Assembly (NCBI GenBank): GCA_001313365.1
Contig: BBFS01000049.1
Location: forward strand, 1-33,640
Origin: Paenarthrobacter nitroguajacolicus JCM 14115
GTDB taxonomy: Bacteria; Actinomycetota; Actinomycetes; Actinomycetales; Micrococcaceae
Length of the DNA: 33,640 nt
Direction of reading: 5' to 3'
Shown here: in pieces, positions 9,279 through 20,762 of the stretch
How the letters are laid out: every line of letters begins with the position of its first letter
Numbering within the stretch: the stretch's first letter is position 1
The notes under the pieces: model-generated
Database searches by the model: none
Told to the model about the DNA's origin: nothing
Seen by the model: the letters and a program-made list of their open reading frames with translations, nothing else
Made by a program: the position numbers and the translations under genes

Positions 9279-11425
9279 TAGAGTTCACTGCTCTCGGCGA
9301 GCACTGCCAGGACAGCCTCGCCGTAGCGTTCGAGCTTGGACGGGCCGATCCCCGCCAGGCCGGCAAGTTCCTCAAGCGTTGAAGGCTTGGCCTCGGCGAT
9401 GGCCGTCAGCGTAGCATCCGTGAAGACTACGTACGCGGGGGGGACGTCGGCCGATTGGGCCTCGTCCCTGCGCCACTGCCTTAACGCATCGAAGGTCTGT
9501 TCCTCGTAGGTAGGCGGGCACTGGTTGCAACGTCCCACCTTCCGTTCGGCTCCACTCGCGAGCATGCTTCCGCATACCTTGCACGACGCCGGGGGGGCGG
9601 CAGCTTTCCGCCGCGTGGGACCTGTCTTGCTGCGCGCGTTGGCGGAAGCCACGGAATTGGGGCGAAGTCCGTCGAGGAACCGGGACGGCTTGCGGTTGGC
9701 CCGGCCACCCGGTGTTCGGGCTGTGGACCATGAGAGATTCAGGTGCTCCCTGGCCCGGGTGATGCCGACATAAAGCAGCCTGCGTTCTTCGTCCACATCC
9801 TCCGGGGTATCTGCGAACGAAATGGGCATCAGGCCCTCGCTGAGGCCCACCAGGAACACCGCATCCCATTCCAAGCCCTTGGCGGCGTGGAGGGAAGCAA
9901 GAGTGACACCTTGCACGGTGGGTGCGTGTTGCGCGACCGAACGCTCTTGAAGCTCGTTGACGAACTCAGCCAAGGTGAAGGACTCCCCGCGGCTGACAGC
10001 AAGCTCATCGGCCAAGGCGACCAGGCTGCCAGGGATTCCCAACGCTCACGCAGTGCTCCGCCGTTGTGGGGGGGGCGGCCTCCGTGTAACCAAGTGAGGC
10101 AACGATGTCCCGCACGATCTGGCCCAGGGGTTCCTGGGGGGGCCCCTCCGCCACGGCGCGGGTTGCCGCGCGTAACTGGAGGATCGCATCGCGGACTTCC
10201 TTGCGCGCGAAGAACCGCTCGCCTCCCCCGGAGCTGGTAGCCGATCCCGGCAGAGGCCAGGGCTTGCTCGTACGCTTCAGACTGGCCGTTGGTGCGGAAC
10301 AGGATGGCTATCTCACTGGCTTTGACACCGCTGTTGAGCAGCTCCTGAATTCTGCCTGCCACCACAGCTGCCTCGGCTTCGTCGTCCGGGCACTCCATGA
10401 ACCGCGGTTCCGGACCAGAGGCCGCTGGGCGACGAGCTTGAGGGGAGAAGCCCACGCGGCATCCGCCACCGGCCCACCGCTTCGGCGGGAACCAAGGAGG
10501 TCATTGGCCAACTTCACCACTTGCGGGGGGGTGGACCTATAGTCACGAATGAGCTTGACGACGGTCGCTCCGGGGGGGAACTGCCCTTTGAACCCGAGGA
10601 GATGCTTGGGTGAGGCGCCGGTGAAGGAGTAAATGGTTTGGCTGGCATCGCCCACCACGCACAACTCGTTCCGGCCACCGAGCCACAAATCCAAAAGCCG
10701 CTGTTGCAGGGGGTGAAACGTCCTGGTACTCGTCCACCACGAAATGGCGGTATTGCTCCCGGACTGTTGCCGCTACTTTCGGGTCCTCCTGGAGGATACC
10801 CACTGTTATGAGCAGGACGTCTTCGAAGTCGATGACGTTGCGGTCGGTTTTGATGTCCTCATAGGCCTGGAACACCCGGGAGACCGCGGTGAGGTCGAAG
10901 CCTCCGGGAGTTCCGCGGCTTGTGCATTCTCCAGGTAATTGGCGGGCGTCAGCATGGACACTTTGGCCCATTCAATCTCGGCTGCCAGGTCCCTGATGGA
11001 TGCACGGTCAGTGCTCAGTCGAAGCCTGCGGGAGGCTCAGCGATCATGTTGGCTTTGTGGTCCAGGAGATTGGGCAAAGTGCCGCCGATTGCCTGCGGCC
11101 AAAAGAACTGCAATTGCCTCAATGCGGCCGCGTGGAATGTGCGGGCTTGAACGTTGGCGACCCCAAGATCGCGGAGCCTGCTGCGCATCTCAGCTGCGGC
11201 CCGGGCAGTGAAGGTCACGGCCAGCAGTCTCTGCGGACTGTAAACCCCGGAGTGAACACCGTAAGCAATGCGATGAGTGATGGCGCGTGTCTTTCCCGTG
11301 CCTGCCCCTGCGAGGACGCACATGGGACCTGTCAAGGTACTGGCTACTTCCCGCTGTTCTTCGTCCAGCCCGCCGAGGATGCGCTCCTCAAGTGAGCCAC
11401 CGCCGTCGAATATCCCTTCGGTCAC
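9278..11425 (-). CDS. uvrD2: UvrD2-type superfamily 1A DNA helicase with HRDC domain, frame-broken
   Basis: Motifs in order: Walker [18 protein letters not shown], motif Ia [15 protein letters not shown], Walker [14 protein letters not shown] (after repair), motif [16 protein letters not shown], motif [13 protein letters not shown], motif [17 protein letters not shown] and motif [17 protein letters not shown] four-Cys module follows (CKVCGSM...CNQCP), then a C-terminal HRDC domain ([20 protein letters not shown]). That architecture marks mycobacterial-type UvrD2 and separates it from UvrD1/PcrA. GTG at 11425 overlaps the nudC stop (GTGA). About 715 residues. Frame breaks lie near 11020, 10699 (extra C), 10440, 10200 and 10068. 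Tracts at 9437, 9592, 10525 and 10572 insert a Pro or Gly codon in otherwise conserved motifs. Confidence 0.92.
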
Positions 11426-12417
11426 GGCTGCAGGTCTTCGATGACGCCGCCGTACCAATGCTCAATCAATGAACGCGCGATGGACAGGCGCGTTGAGATG
11501 GTGATTTCACCGCTCAACACCGCTTCCTGCAGCTCCTCACGGCTGAACCACCTCGCCCGTGTGACCTCGACGCCGTCGGGCCGGGCAACGGCGTCGTCTG
11601 TTTTGGCGGTGAATCCCAACATGAGGGAAGCGGGGGGGAACGGCCAGGACTGCGAACCGAGATACTGGCAGGCCGTCACACGGACACCCACTTCTTCGCC
11701 GATTTCCCGGACGACAGCCTGCTCCAGCGATTCCCCCCCGGGCTCAACGAATCCTGCCAGCGTGGAGTAATTCCTGGCGTCGACGGGCCCCCCCGCCGCC
11801 GAGCAGGAGACGGCCATCCGGGCCGATCACCGTGACAATAATGGCGGGATCCGTCCGCGGGTAATGCTCTGAGTTGTCCTTGGGACAACGCCTGACCCAG
11901 CCACCGGCCTCGATGTCCGTGGGCGTGCCGCACTGCGGGCAATGCGTGTGGGTTGCATGCCAGTTGGAGATTGCGCTGGCCTCAATGAACAAAGCGGTGT
12001 CCTTGGCGTCAAGACGCGCCGCGACATCCCGAAAACCGGCCCACTCAGCATCCAACGGCACCGTGGCGATGCCGGGCGCCGGCGGTTCAGTAACTGTGAA
12101 CAGCACAACGGACGTACCCTCCGGCAAGGAGGACGACGTCAACGTGGCACCCAGTAGATGGCAGCAACAGCGCCGCCTTCGGACCCACTTAGAGCGTTCC
12201 AGAGCGGCGCAGCGTCTCCGAACCACAGGCCGTCGGCGGTCACCAACGCTTTGCGCTGTGAAATGACCATGGCCTTGGCGGTGCCGGAGGCGATGAGATC
12301 CTCAACCATGCCCGGCTTCATCCGCACGCCCGAGCCGCGATCCACCATGGCAGGACGGACGGGAAGAACAGTCTCCATCAGGTGATTGGCAAGCGCCGGC
12401 GACTCCGTTTGACTCAT
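11422..12417 (-). CDS. nudC: NAD(+) diphosphatase / NADH pyrophosphatase NudC, frame-broken
   Basis: About 330 residues. The middle holds the zinc-ribbon [20 protein letters not shown], with the following [14 protein letters not shown] typical of NudC. The Nudix box reads [20 protein letters not shown] then EVGV, with one extra Gly from the C7 tract at 11733; without it the spacing matches GX5EX7REUXEEXGU. SQSWPF marks the NudC-specific SQPWPF-like motif. The enzyme hydrolyses NAD(H) to NMN(H) and AMP and, in bacteria, removes NAD caps from RNA. ATG at 12417 chosen; longer reading to 12528 has no support. Breaks: one base lost near 12147 (TACCTGGG to TACTGGG) and a net extra base at 11788-11794. 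The fourth zinc ligand is not Cys (CPKDN). Coupled to uvrD2 downstream. Confidence 0.9.
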
Positions 12418-12601
12418 GTATCTACCGTACTGACTCGTACCGACAAAAAACATTTGGAAAGGTCCACTGTTGTGGACAGCACTCCGCACGGTTGCCCGCT
12501 TGGGCGCTTGAGCAATGTTTTGCTCCACATTTCCTGCGCATTTGCTGCGGATCTGAAGACTCGCCGCACTGCATCATGCCACAGGCCGCACTCAATCTAC
12601 C

Positions 12602-13790
12602 GTGGAGAACGTGAGAAGAACACCGCTCGAACTGGCCGCCATAGCAACAGCGGCGGTGCCTGGCCTTTCGCCAACGGCCGCAGCCTATTCCCCCCCGACG
12701 ACGACGCCGACTTCGACTCCGCGCTGCTGTTGGACGCGGAAGGCAAACGCTGGCGAGTCCGTTCACCGCGCCATCCGGAAGCCAGCACGCGACTGGAAAC
12801 AGAGTTTATGGTCCTGCGGGCCTTCGCGCCCGCCATCCGCGCTGAACTGCCTTTTCATGTGCCCACCATCGCCGGCACGGTGAGGCAAGGTGCTTTGACG
12901 ACGTTCGTGTACGCCCATCTGCAAGGCTCCATGCTCTCCATCGACGAACTGTCAGCCGGAAGCCCCCGCCTTGGCCAAGGAAGTCGGCGCAGCACTGGCA
13001 GCCATTCATGACTTGCCACTGACCCTGGTCACCAATGCGGACCTTCCCAGTTACTCGGCCAATGAGTTCCGGCAACGCAAACTCAACGAACTGGACCAAG
13101 CAGCAACCACCGGGAAGATTCCGGCCACCCTGCTGCGTCGCTGGGAGCACGCCCTCGAAGACGTTGCCCTTTGGCGGTTCAATCCCTCAGTGGTCCACGG
13201 CGACCTTCATGAAGACAACCTCATGGTGCAGGATGACGCGGTGACCGCCCTAACGGGTTGGACCGATCTCCGGATCGGTGATCCTGCAGACGACTTCGCT
13301 TGGCTGGTTGCATCCAACGAAGCCTCGTTTGTTGAGTCCGTTTTGAGCCACTACACCCAAGCACGCCGCGAGATCCCTGACGCGCACCTTCTCCGCCGGT
13401 CCGCCCTGCTGGCCGAGTTCGCCCTCGCCCAATATCTGGTCAAGGCTATGGCGGCAGGGCACCAGAGCATGACGGCAGAAGCAGAGTCCATGCTCCAGGC
13501 ACTCGCCGATGACATCGACGAGCAGGCGCGTCGCGACGAAGAAGCCGCACAGGCAGCTGAAGACGAGGCCGCCGAGAACGAAGCTGCTCAGCACGAGGCC
13601 AATCACTTGGGAGCAGCGGATTCACGGGCCGACAAGCCTGCAGTCAGTGTGGCAGCGATTCCCGACGCCGAAGAGTCAGGGGGGCTCCGAAGAAAGCGGC
13701 CCCCCCGGCACGACATCACACGACGACACGTCCACTGCCGCTATCAGTGTTGTCAGCGTAACGCCGCTTCACGCGGCCGAACGTTCCTAG
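12602..13790 (+). CDS. Aminoglycoside phosphotransferase-fold (APH) protein, macrolide-kinase-like, frame-broken
   Basis: About 395 residues after repair. N-lobe: LLDAEGKRWRVRSPRHPEAS and TRLETEFMVLRAFAP. The catalytic loop VVHGDLHEDNLMV gives the HGDxHxxN Brenner motif and GWTDLRIGDPADDFAWLVAS the metal-binding Asp (DxD). The C-terminal 100 residues are Glu/Ala/Asp-rich and then Ser/Thr-rich, probably disordered. The first codon is GTG at 12602 or 12611; GGAG just before 12611 and conserved RRTPLELAAIA slightly favour the latter. Frame changes at 12690-12696, about 12963 (one extra C) and 13679-13684 (one extra G). Substrate unknown: the family includes macrolide 2'-kinases, but resistance should not be assumed. 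It stands where M. tuberculosis has a potassium channel gene (Rv3200c, from memory). Confidence 0.82.
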
Positions 13791-13799
13791 TAGGCAGAA

Positions 13800-13833
13800 C
13801 CCTGGAATCCCAGTGCCTTCCCGGGTTCCAGGG
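13800..13833. terminator. Possible hairpin between the APH gene and adnB
   Basis: CCCTGGAA (13800-13807) pairs with TTCCAGGG (13826-13833) around an 18-base loop, in the 48-base gap between the convergent stops. There is no T run, so it is a weak terminator candidate. Confidence 0.4.
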
Positions 13834-13838
13834 CGTGC

Positions 13839-16800
13839 CTACCCATCAGCGCTGGTCTTCAGTGCCTTCGCCACGATCAGCTCCAGTTCCTCGGCGCTGC
13901 CAAGATCGTGCGGACGCACAACGCGTCGTCAGCCACATAGTAGAACGCGGCACTCACGTCCTCGAGGGTACATCCTTAAGCCGTGCCCAAGCCAGCCTGT
14001 AAACGGCCAGCTGCACCGCCCGGGTCGCCAGCTGCTGACCCGCGGGGGGGCGTCGCCCGGTTTTCCAGTCAATGAGTTGCCAGCGGCCGTCAGCATCGCG
14101 GAACACGGCGTCGATACGCCCACGGACTACGACGTCGCCGATACGCGTTTCCACAGGCACTTCGACGAAAGCCGGAGCGCGCTGGGACCACTCGGACTGT
14201 TTGAACGCCGCCACCATGTCATCCAAGCCGTAGGCTCGTCGATGTGGGAGTCCGAACCCGGAGCTTCATCAAGGTCCAGCATGCCGGTTGTGCCAAAGTA
14301 CTCCTCCACCCATGCATGGAATGCCGTGCCTTTGCGAGCCGAGATGCCCGGTTCGCGGGGGGGAACGGGCCTGCGCAGCTGGGTCAGGACGGCGGCGGGG
14401 TCAGCACCGAGGTCAACGAAAAGTGAGGCAGAGATGTGGCTTGGCAGGTGGACATCCTGAACGGTCTTGAGCTGCCGTTGGCGATCCAGCAGTAGTTCGG
14501 CCTCCTGGGACCATTTCCCGGCGGCACCAATCAATTCATCTGAAGGGGCCGTGCGGGGTTCCTCGATGTATCCCCCCCGGACCATGGCTGCGGCGCGGTC
14601 CATCGCAAGCCGCCTGCCCGGAGTCAGCCTCAGCCGGGCGCCGGTCCGTGGGTCTGACGGTCCTTCCAAGGATCATAGGGGAAGTGGGCAACCTCGAGCG
14701 CTGCGGTCAAGGGGGGGCTTTCCTCAGGCAAGGCCTCTTCGGCCACCGATTCCGCATGGACCACCGCCCCCCCTCCGACCGGCCGCGAACCGCCAACCGA
14801 CTGCGTCCGGCCGGCGTCATTATCCTCTCCAGCAACACCGGCAAGAGGCGCCAGTTCGGAGAGGAAGGCAGACATGCCGGCCATTCCTGATCGCGAGCCA
14901 TTCCAAGCGGCGCTGGAAGCCCACAGCACGAACTTCGCCCGGGTGTAAGCGACGTAGGCGAGTCTTCTCTCTTCGGCTTCACCGTGATGCTGGACCTCGG
15001 ATTTGAAGTCCTTCTCTGCGTCCAACCATCCCTTTTGGTCAGGCTGATCGAGATCCCACTGGGGGAAGGTCGGCGCGATCGCCCCCCCGCAAGGGCCACG
15101 GCAAGGCCGCGGCGCCGGTGCTCCACCGCGAATCCCTGTTGCTGGGGAACGAACCAGCATTGAGTCCCGGGACAAAAACAACGTCCCATTCCAATCCTTT
15201 CGAAGCGTGAACGGTCAGCAATTGCACCGCTTCCCGATTGGCCTCAACGGGGGGGCAACATCCAAGCCGCCTTCCTCGGAGGCTGCAGCTTCCAGCCACG
15301 ACAAGAACGCCAGCAGGTCAATGCGTTGCGACGTCTGCAGGAACCCGGCTGCCGCATCCTGGAAAGCATCCAAGTTGCGGCGCGCCTGATGGATGCTGAT
15401 TCCCGGCTTGCCCCTACTTCGATGTCCAGGAGCATCGCACGTTCCACTTCGCCAAGGAGTGTGGTGAGGTCGTCGCCGATGTAGCTCCTCAGGGAGCGCA
15501 GTTCCGAAGCAAGGCGGGTCAGCCGATCCAGGGCAGCAGCGCTCAGGCTCCTCCCATGTCCGGACGTCCAGCCTGGACGGGGGGGAAGGAAGTCAAGGGC
15601 CTCCACGAGGCTTGCGGCATCGGTGATGTCGCTTTCAATCACGGTCCCTGACGGTTCTTCGTCGTGTCAAAGGATTCAGGCTGTGCTTCCGGAGCCGACC
15701 GTCGGCGGGCCAGGAAGCGGGACCAGTCACTGAAGGCCATCAAGTCTGCCGGACCAATCCTCCACCGTGCCCCGGCCAACAACCTCATCAGGGCATCGGA
15801 ACGTCCTGGATCGGCAAGGACCCGCAAGGTCGCCACCAGATCCACGATCTCCGGTGTGTCCAGCAAGCCGCCAAGTCCAACGATCTCATAGGGAATCCCC
15901 CTGGAGTTCGAACTCGCGGCGGAGGCACTCCATCTGCGCCCGTCGGCGGCAGAGGACCGCTATGGTGGGCTTGACCGGAGTGCCGTCCTTCTCTTCTTCG
16001 AAGACAGTCCGTTGGTACCGACGGACATCGCGGGCTATCACTGCGGCTTCGTCCTCATCCGTGCCGAAGCGACCGATCACCACGCTTCCATCCACCGCAG
16101 CAGGGCTTGGAACCAACGCGGGGACTGAGACATTGCTCGCTGTTTCCCTCTCCCCCGCCGGACCATCCAGTACCGCCGACCTGTTGAGGGGGGCGCTGCG
16201 ATGGTGTTGGCGGCCCGGAGGATGTTCCTGCCGTTCCGCCAAGCGGTGGTCAGATACGAAGTGGGGGGGGCGACGGAATAGGATTCAGGGCCGCCGGAGG
16301 GGTCCCCATGCCGGACGGGAAACTCCTGCACAAAGTGGAAGAGCTGGCCGGCGGAAGCGCCTCGGAAGCCGTATATCGATTGGTTGGGGTCGCCCACCGC
16401 AGTAACTGCGTGGCCCTGACCGAAAAGACGGGAGAACAGAACAAGCTGGGCGTGGGAGGTGTCCTGGAACTCATCCAGGAGCACTACTTTGTAGCGGGCA
16501 CGTTCAGTGGAGGCGGCGAGCGGAATATCGCTCGCAATTCGGGCTGCGAGCGCCACGAGGTCGCCGAAATCAAGGACACCGCGATGGCGCTTCGCTTCCT
16601 GGTAGCGGACCACCATGTCGGCAACGCTGGCGCGTGTCCTGAGCATGGCCGCAAGTTCCCCTGCGGCCTGCGTTGGATTCTTCTTGGCACCGGCCACGTA
16701 GGGAAGCTGCTCAAAGGCGTGAGCGCGCTCCAGGACCCATTCCCGCACTTCCCCCCGGATTCTGAAGGTGCTCTGCGCACTCCCCCGGCCAGCTGGATGA

Positions 16801-17396
16801 CTGCATTGACGAGCGTGGATTTGGCGGCAGTGAAGTGCTCGTAGTCGCCGTCATATGCTTCCACGACTTCGCTGGCCAGCTGCCAGGACTGTGCGCCTCC
16901 CAGCAAGACGACGTCCCGCTCGATGCCCAACCGCAGGCCGTAGTCAGACACGATGCCGCTTGCATAGGAGTGGTACGTGGACACTTTGGGTTCGAGGTCG
17001 TCTGCCCCCGAGAAGTCCCTCCGGGAAGCCTATGCTGCCATCGTCCGCCACCGCTATCCGCTGGAGCGTGGCCAGCTTGGACCGTATCCGGCTCGCCAGC
17101 TCTCCGGCAGCCTTGCGGGTAAATGTCACGCCGAGGACTTCTTCAGGGCGCACCCAGCCGTTGGCCACCAGCCACACCACACGGTCCGCCATGGTGGCCG
17201 TCTTCCCCGAACCTGCCCCGGCAATCACCAGGCGCGGAGAAAGCGGGGGGGAGGCAATGATGGCCGCCTGCTCAGGCGTAGGGTGGTTCTTTTCGCCAAG
17301 GATGTTGGCCAGCTCAGAAGGAGAGAACCTTGGCTCCGGGACTGCCTCGACGCCCGGGTTGCTGGTGGCAAAGCCGTCCAGGAGTTCGGTTGTCAT
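13839..17396 (-). CDS. adnB: AdnB-type helicase-nuclease subunit (UvrD/RecB-like), frame-broken
   Basis: Reconstructed length is about 1180 residues. Q-motif HPTPEQAAIIA; Walker A VIAGAGSGKTATMADRVV; Ia LGVTFTRKAAGELA; Walker B VVLLDEFQDTSHAQL; III GDPNQSIYGFRGAS; IV TAWRNGRNI; V LLTVHASKGLEWDVVFVPG; VI LAYVAYTRAKFVLW. The C-terminal RecB-family nuclease module is GRIDAVFRDADGRWQLIDWK, with the QLAVYRLAW motif after it. This is the AdnB-like partner of AdnA, which together resect DNA double-strand ends in mycobacteria. ATG at 17396 overlaps the adnA stop (ATGA). Frame breaks include extra bases near 17005, 16785, 16751, 16188, 15897 and 15065, and missing bases near 15650, 13975 and 13918. 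At least eight 7-8 base tracts add in-frame codons. True stop is taken as TAG at 13839-13841. Confidence 0.9.
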
Positions 17397-20300
17397 TCGG
17401 TGACCTGCTTTCCTCTGGCGCACAACGGGCAAACGTCCGGTAGGCGGCATCCATGGCCGCCATACCCGCCCTTGCCGGGGGTCGTGCCGTGCTTCGAACG
17501 TTGCACCGGCCATCAGCGCAGCCGCCTCATTCACCAGCCCCTCGGCCCAGTTGTCCGAGGGATCCAACGGATCCTGCTGCTGTACCGCCGGGCTCTTGGT
17601 CTTGGTCCCAAGTTGGGCCAGCACGGCGCCGCCGGGGACTAAGCCGTCCGCGGACGCCGCAAGAGAGCCGCGTCGGGTGTTTCGTCCCCCCCTTCCCCCC
17701 CGGCGTCCCGGAAGGCACCTTTGAGGACGGCGGCCTGGTAGGCACCAGTTGTGGGTGCCTGGCAACCTCCGCTTTGCCGGGTTGCCGTTTGCCGGTCTTG
17801 AGGTCAACGATCACGAGCCTGCCTCCGGATCTATCTCGAGCCGGTCCACCTGGCCGCGGAGTACTGCGTGGCGAGTGGCCTCCCCTTCAGGAGCAGGGAA
17901 ACCACTGACAGCGCCGTCGTCCAAGGTGACATCAGGTAGCTGAACTTCAAAGTCGTGCTCCACGGCCAGCAAGCTTCTTCCGTCGCCGCGCATGATGAGC
18001 ACATACTGGGCCAACTTCCGAACCATCAGTTCCGCCCGCTGGAAATCGAGCTTTCCTTCCCAGTTGTCCTTCATGCCCAAAGCAGGCCACCGGCGTACGA
18101 GCTCAGCCACGTACTCGGCTCCTGAAGCATCGGGAAGCTCTTGGGCAATGCTGTGGACCAAAGTGCCCAGGCTGCGTGCGAAGTCGGTGGCAGCTTCCCC
18201 CCCTCCGGCGGCTTGGACGAACCAGTCCAGCGGCGACTTATGGACAGCTTCCACTTTGGAAGGCGAGACGGAAACGGTACCGCCGGGTGGCACCACGGTT
18301 CCTGGGAACTCAGCGCCGCCAAACCCCACCACGTGTCCGGATGTGCACCCGGAACGGGTGGTTCCGTGCTGGCGAGCCTGGCCAATATCCGGGCGGCCTC
18401 GTGCGAGGTATGGGCTTCGCCGCTACCGGCGTCTTCCAACTGGGCGTGCTGCCGCAGTTCTGCGACCAGGGCCCGCAAGGTCATGGGACGGTCAACGGGG
18501 GGGGTGTAATCACGCTTGTACTCACCGGCCTCCAGGGGGCGCCACGTAGTCCAGGAATGCCGAGGGTTGCTCGTCCTCGGAAGACACCGCGGTGCAGATC
18601 AATACTTCTCGAGCTCGGGAAACGGCGGTCGAAAAACTCCTGAGTTCGTCATAACGAATATCCCGGAGCCTGCTCAGGGGCCCGCGCCGAAGGGCGTAGT
18701 CCACTCCATGCTCCACTGCGTCGGCGTAGACAGTGCTTCCCAGCAGCTCTCCACGCAAACGCGTGTTGGGCCATACGCCTTCCTGGAGACCCGCAACGAT
18801 CACCACCGGCCATTCCCGCCCGGCTGCGCTTGCGGGGGGGTCATGATCTCCACGCAGGCCTCCAGCTGTGCCCGCGCGGCAAGGGTGTCCATGGGAAGTT
18901 CCTGGTTCAGCAAATAGTCCAGGAACTGTTCAGGACCGAACCGGGCAGTTGGTCCACGAACCGTTCGGCTGTATGGAACAACGCATCATGGCGTCAAGGT
19001 CCCTATCGGCACGTGCACCGGCATTGCTCCCTCAAGTGCCATTTCTGCCCAACGGGAAGACAAGCCGGTGGCGTGCCACAACGCCCACAGCACAGATTCC
19101 GCGTTGGCACCGGGTTCCGCCGCGGCGGCGGAACCGGCTGCGATCATGCGGGCGAGCCGACGGGCAGAACTGCCTTCAATACCCAGCGACGCCAGGGCAC
19201 CGGGCTGAAGGAGTGCCTCAACCAGCAAAGCGTCGCTGGACCGGCCGCCACCGCCCAGAAGCTCCTCGCGGCGCAGGGACTGTCGGAGCCTGCGCAGTTC
19301 GATGGCCGTAGCTCCGCCGATGCGGGATGTAAGGAGGGAAACCGCGGTTTCCGGCGTCAGCTTTGCCGGGTCCAGGACAATGGCAAAGGCCTCCAACAAC
19401 GGACGCACCGCGACTTCGTCACGGACGGCCGAGTCTGCCACTGGAACACGAACCGGGATCCCCCCCTGCCCGCTCAGGTAACGCTGCAACTGGGAAATTT
19501 GCCCGCCGTTCCGGACGATCACCGCGATGTCGCTGAACTCCCGCGATTCCCGCAGCTGAGCCTCGAGGATGCGCTGTGCAACGTATCTCAACTCGTGGAC
19601 AGCTGACGGCAGCACATGACCCTCCACGCGACCATTCCGCGCAGATGCAGTATGCATGCCTTCCGGATGCTGCGGTTGTTCCATTTGCCTGGCCAACTGG
19701 CCACCCGAGCGCTGCGAGATGTGGCTCGCGACCCGGGTCCACGCCTCAGCTACCTCAGGCGCATGCCTGTGGGTAACCGACAGCGGGCGCTCAAGAACGT
19801 TTTGCTGTGTGCCGCCCAGCAGTGTTGGCAGCTCTGACACCAGGTCCGGGCGTGCGCCGCGGAATCCTTGCACGACGGTATCCGGTGAGTAGGTCACCAC
19901 GACGTCTTTGCCTTCGCCGATGTCGGCAAGGAGCTCGAACACGGCAGGATTCGATTCCTGGGCGTCGTCCACGAGGATGAGTTGGAGTCTTTCCCTCTCG
20001 GCAGCCAGGAAGGCCGGCGAGTCTTGGAAAATCTGCCGCGCCGTGGTGATGATTCCAGCAGGGTCAAAGGCCTCAGGCATACGGAGGTCCAAGACATCCC
20101 GGTACTCGCTGTAAAGTTCGGCAGCCGCCATCCAATCAGGCCGTCCACACTCGTAGGCCAGCCCAACCAGGTCCTCTGCGGTGCGCCCCGATTCGATGAT
20201 GCGGTCGAACAACTGCCGGATCTCGTGACGGAAGCCGCGGGTGGGAAGTGCCGCTGCTAGATCCTCCGGCCAAGGCAGCTGGAATCCCGGACGGGAGTGG

Positions 20301-20762
20301 CCTTCCAGCAACTCCTTGATGATGAGGTCCTGTTCGGGGGGGCCCGACAGAAGCTTCGGTGGCCGCGTCAGCGGCAATATGCCTTCCGCCTTGGCCCGCC
20401 GGATAACGTCGAAAGCGTAGGACGCCCAGGTGCGTGCCGGCGTCGTACTGAGGCTGCGGTCCAACCGCCCTGTGAAGGTATCGCGCAAAGCCGCTGCGGC
20501 GTGGCGCCCGGGAGCAAGAACGAGAATCTGTTCCGGGTCCAGGCCATCCTCGCGGACGCGGCGGACTGCGGCTTCCACCAGCACAGTTGATTTACCCGTT
20601 CCCGGCCCCCCGGGCACGAGTACAGGGCCGCTCCCCCTGTGGGAGGGCAACGACCGCACTTTGGTCCGGAGACAAAACAGGAGCCGCATAGTGGGTCTCA
20701 CGCGGCGGGAGCAGCCGGAGGGCTGCCGGTGCTTGGCGGGTTTTGGCAGGAGTTGCGGTCAC
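17393..20762 (-). CDS. adnA: AdnA-type helicase-nuclease subunit, frame-broken
   Basis: About 1115 residues. Q-motif LSPDQSAVVALPQ; Walker A VLVPGGPGTGKSTVLVEAA; Walker B LQLILVDDAQESNPAVF; a degenerate helicase III (YSPDTVVQGFRGARP); PVVIVAGLQEGVWPN and VSRAREVLICTAVS for motifs V/VI. The C-terminus has the nuclease motif IVDLKTGKRQPGKAEVARHP with the repaired QLVAYQAAV (QxxxY), and ends GCRLPDVCPLCARGKQVTE, whose clustered Cys fit an AddB-type Fe-S site. Walker B is DD in place of the usual DE. GTG at 20762 overlaps the upstream alkyltransferase-like stop (GTGA). The first 570 residues are one frame, then the gene breaks near 18970, 18836, 18530, 18310, 17740, 17670 and 17440. Early break at about 20635 (G5, expected G4). 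Confidence 0.9.

Noticed and set aside
13839..20762. adnA and adnB as decaying pseudogenes
   Set aside because: All helicase and nuclease motifs persist in alternate frames with no large deletions or premature loss of conserved segments; lesions fall at G/C tracts.
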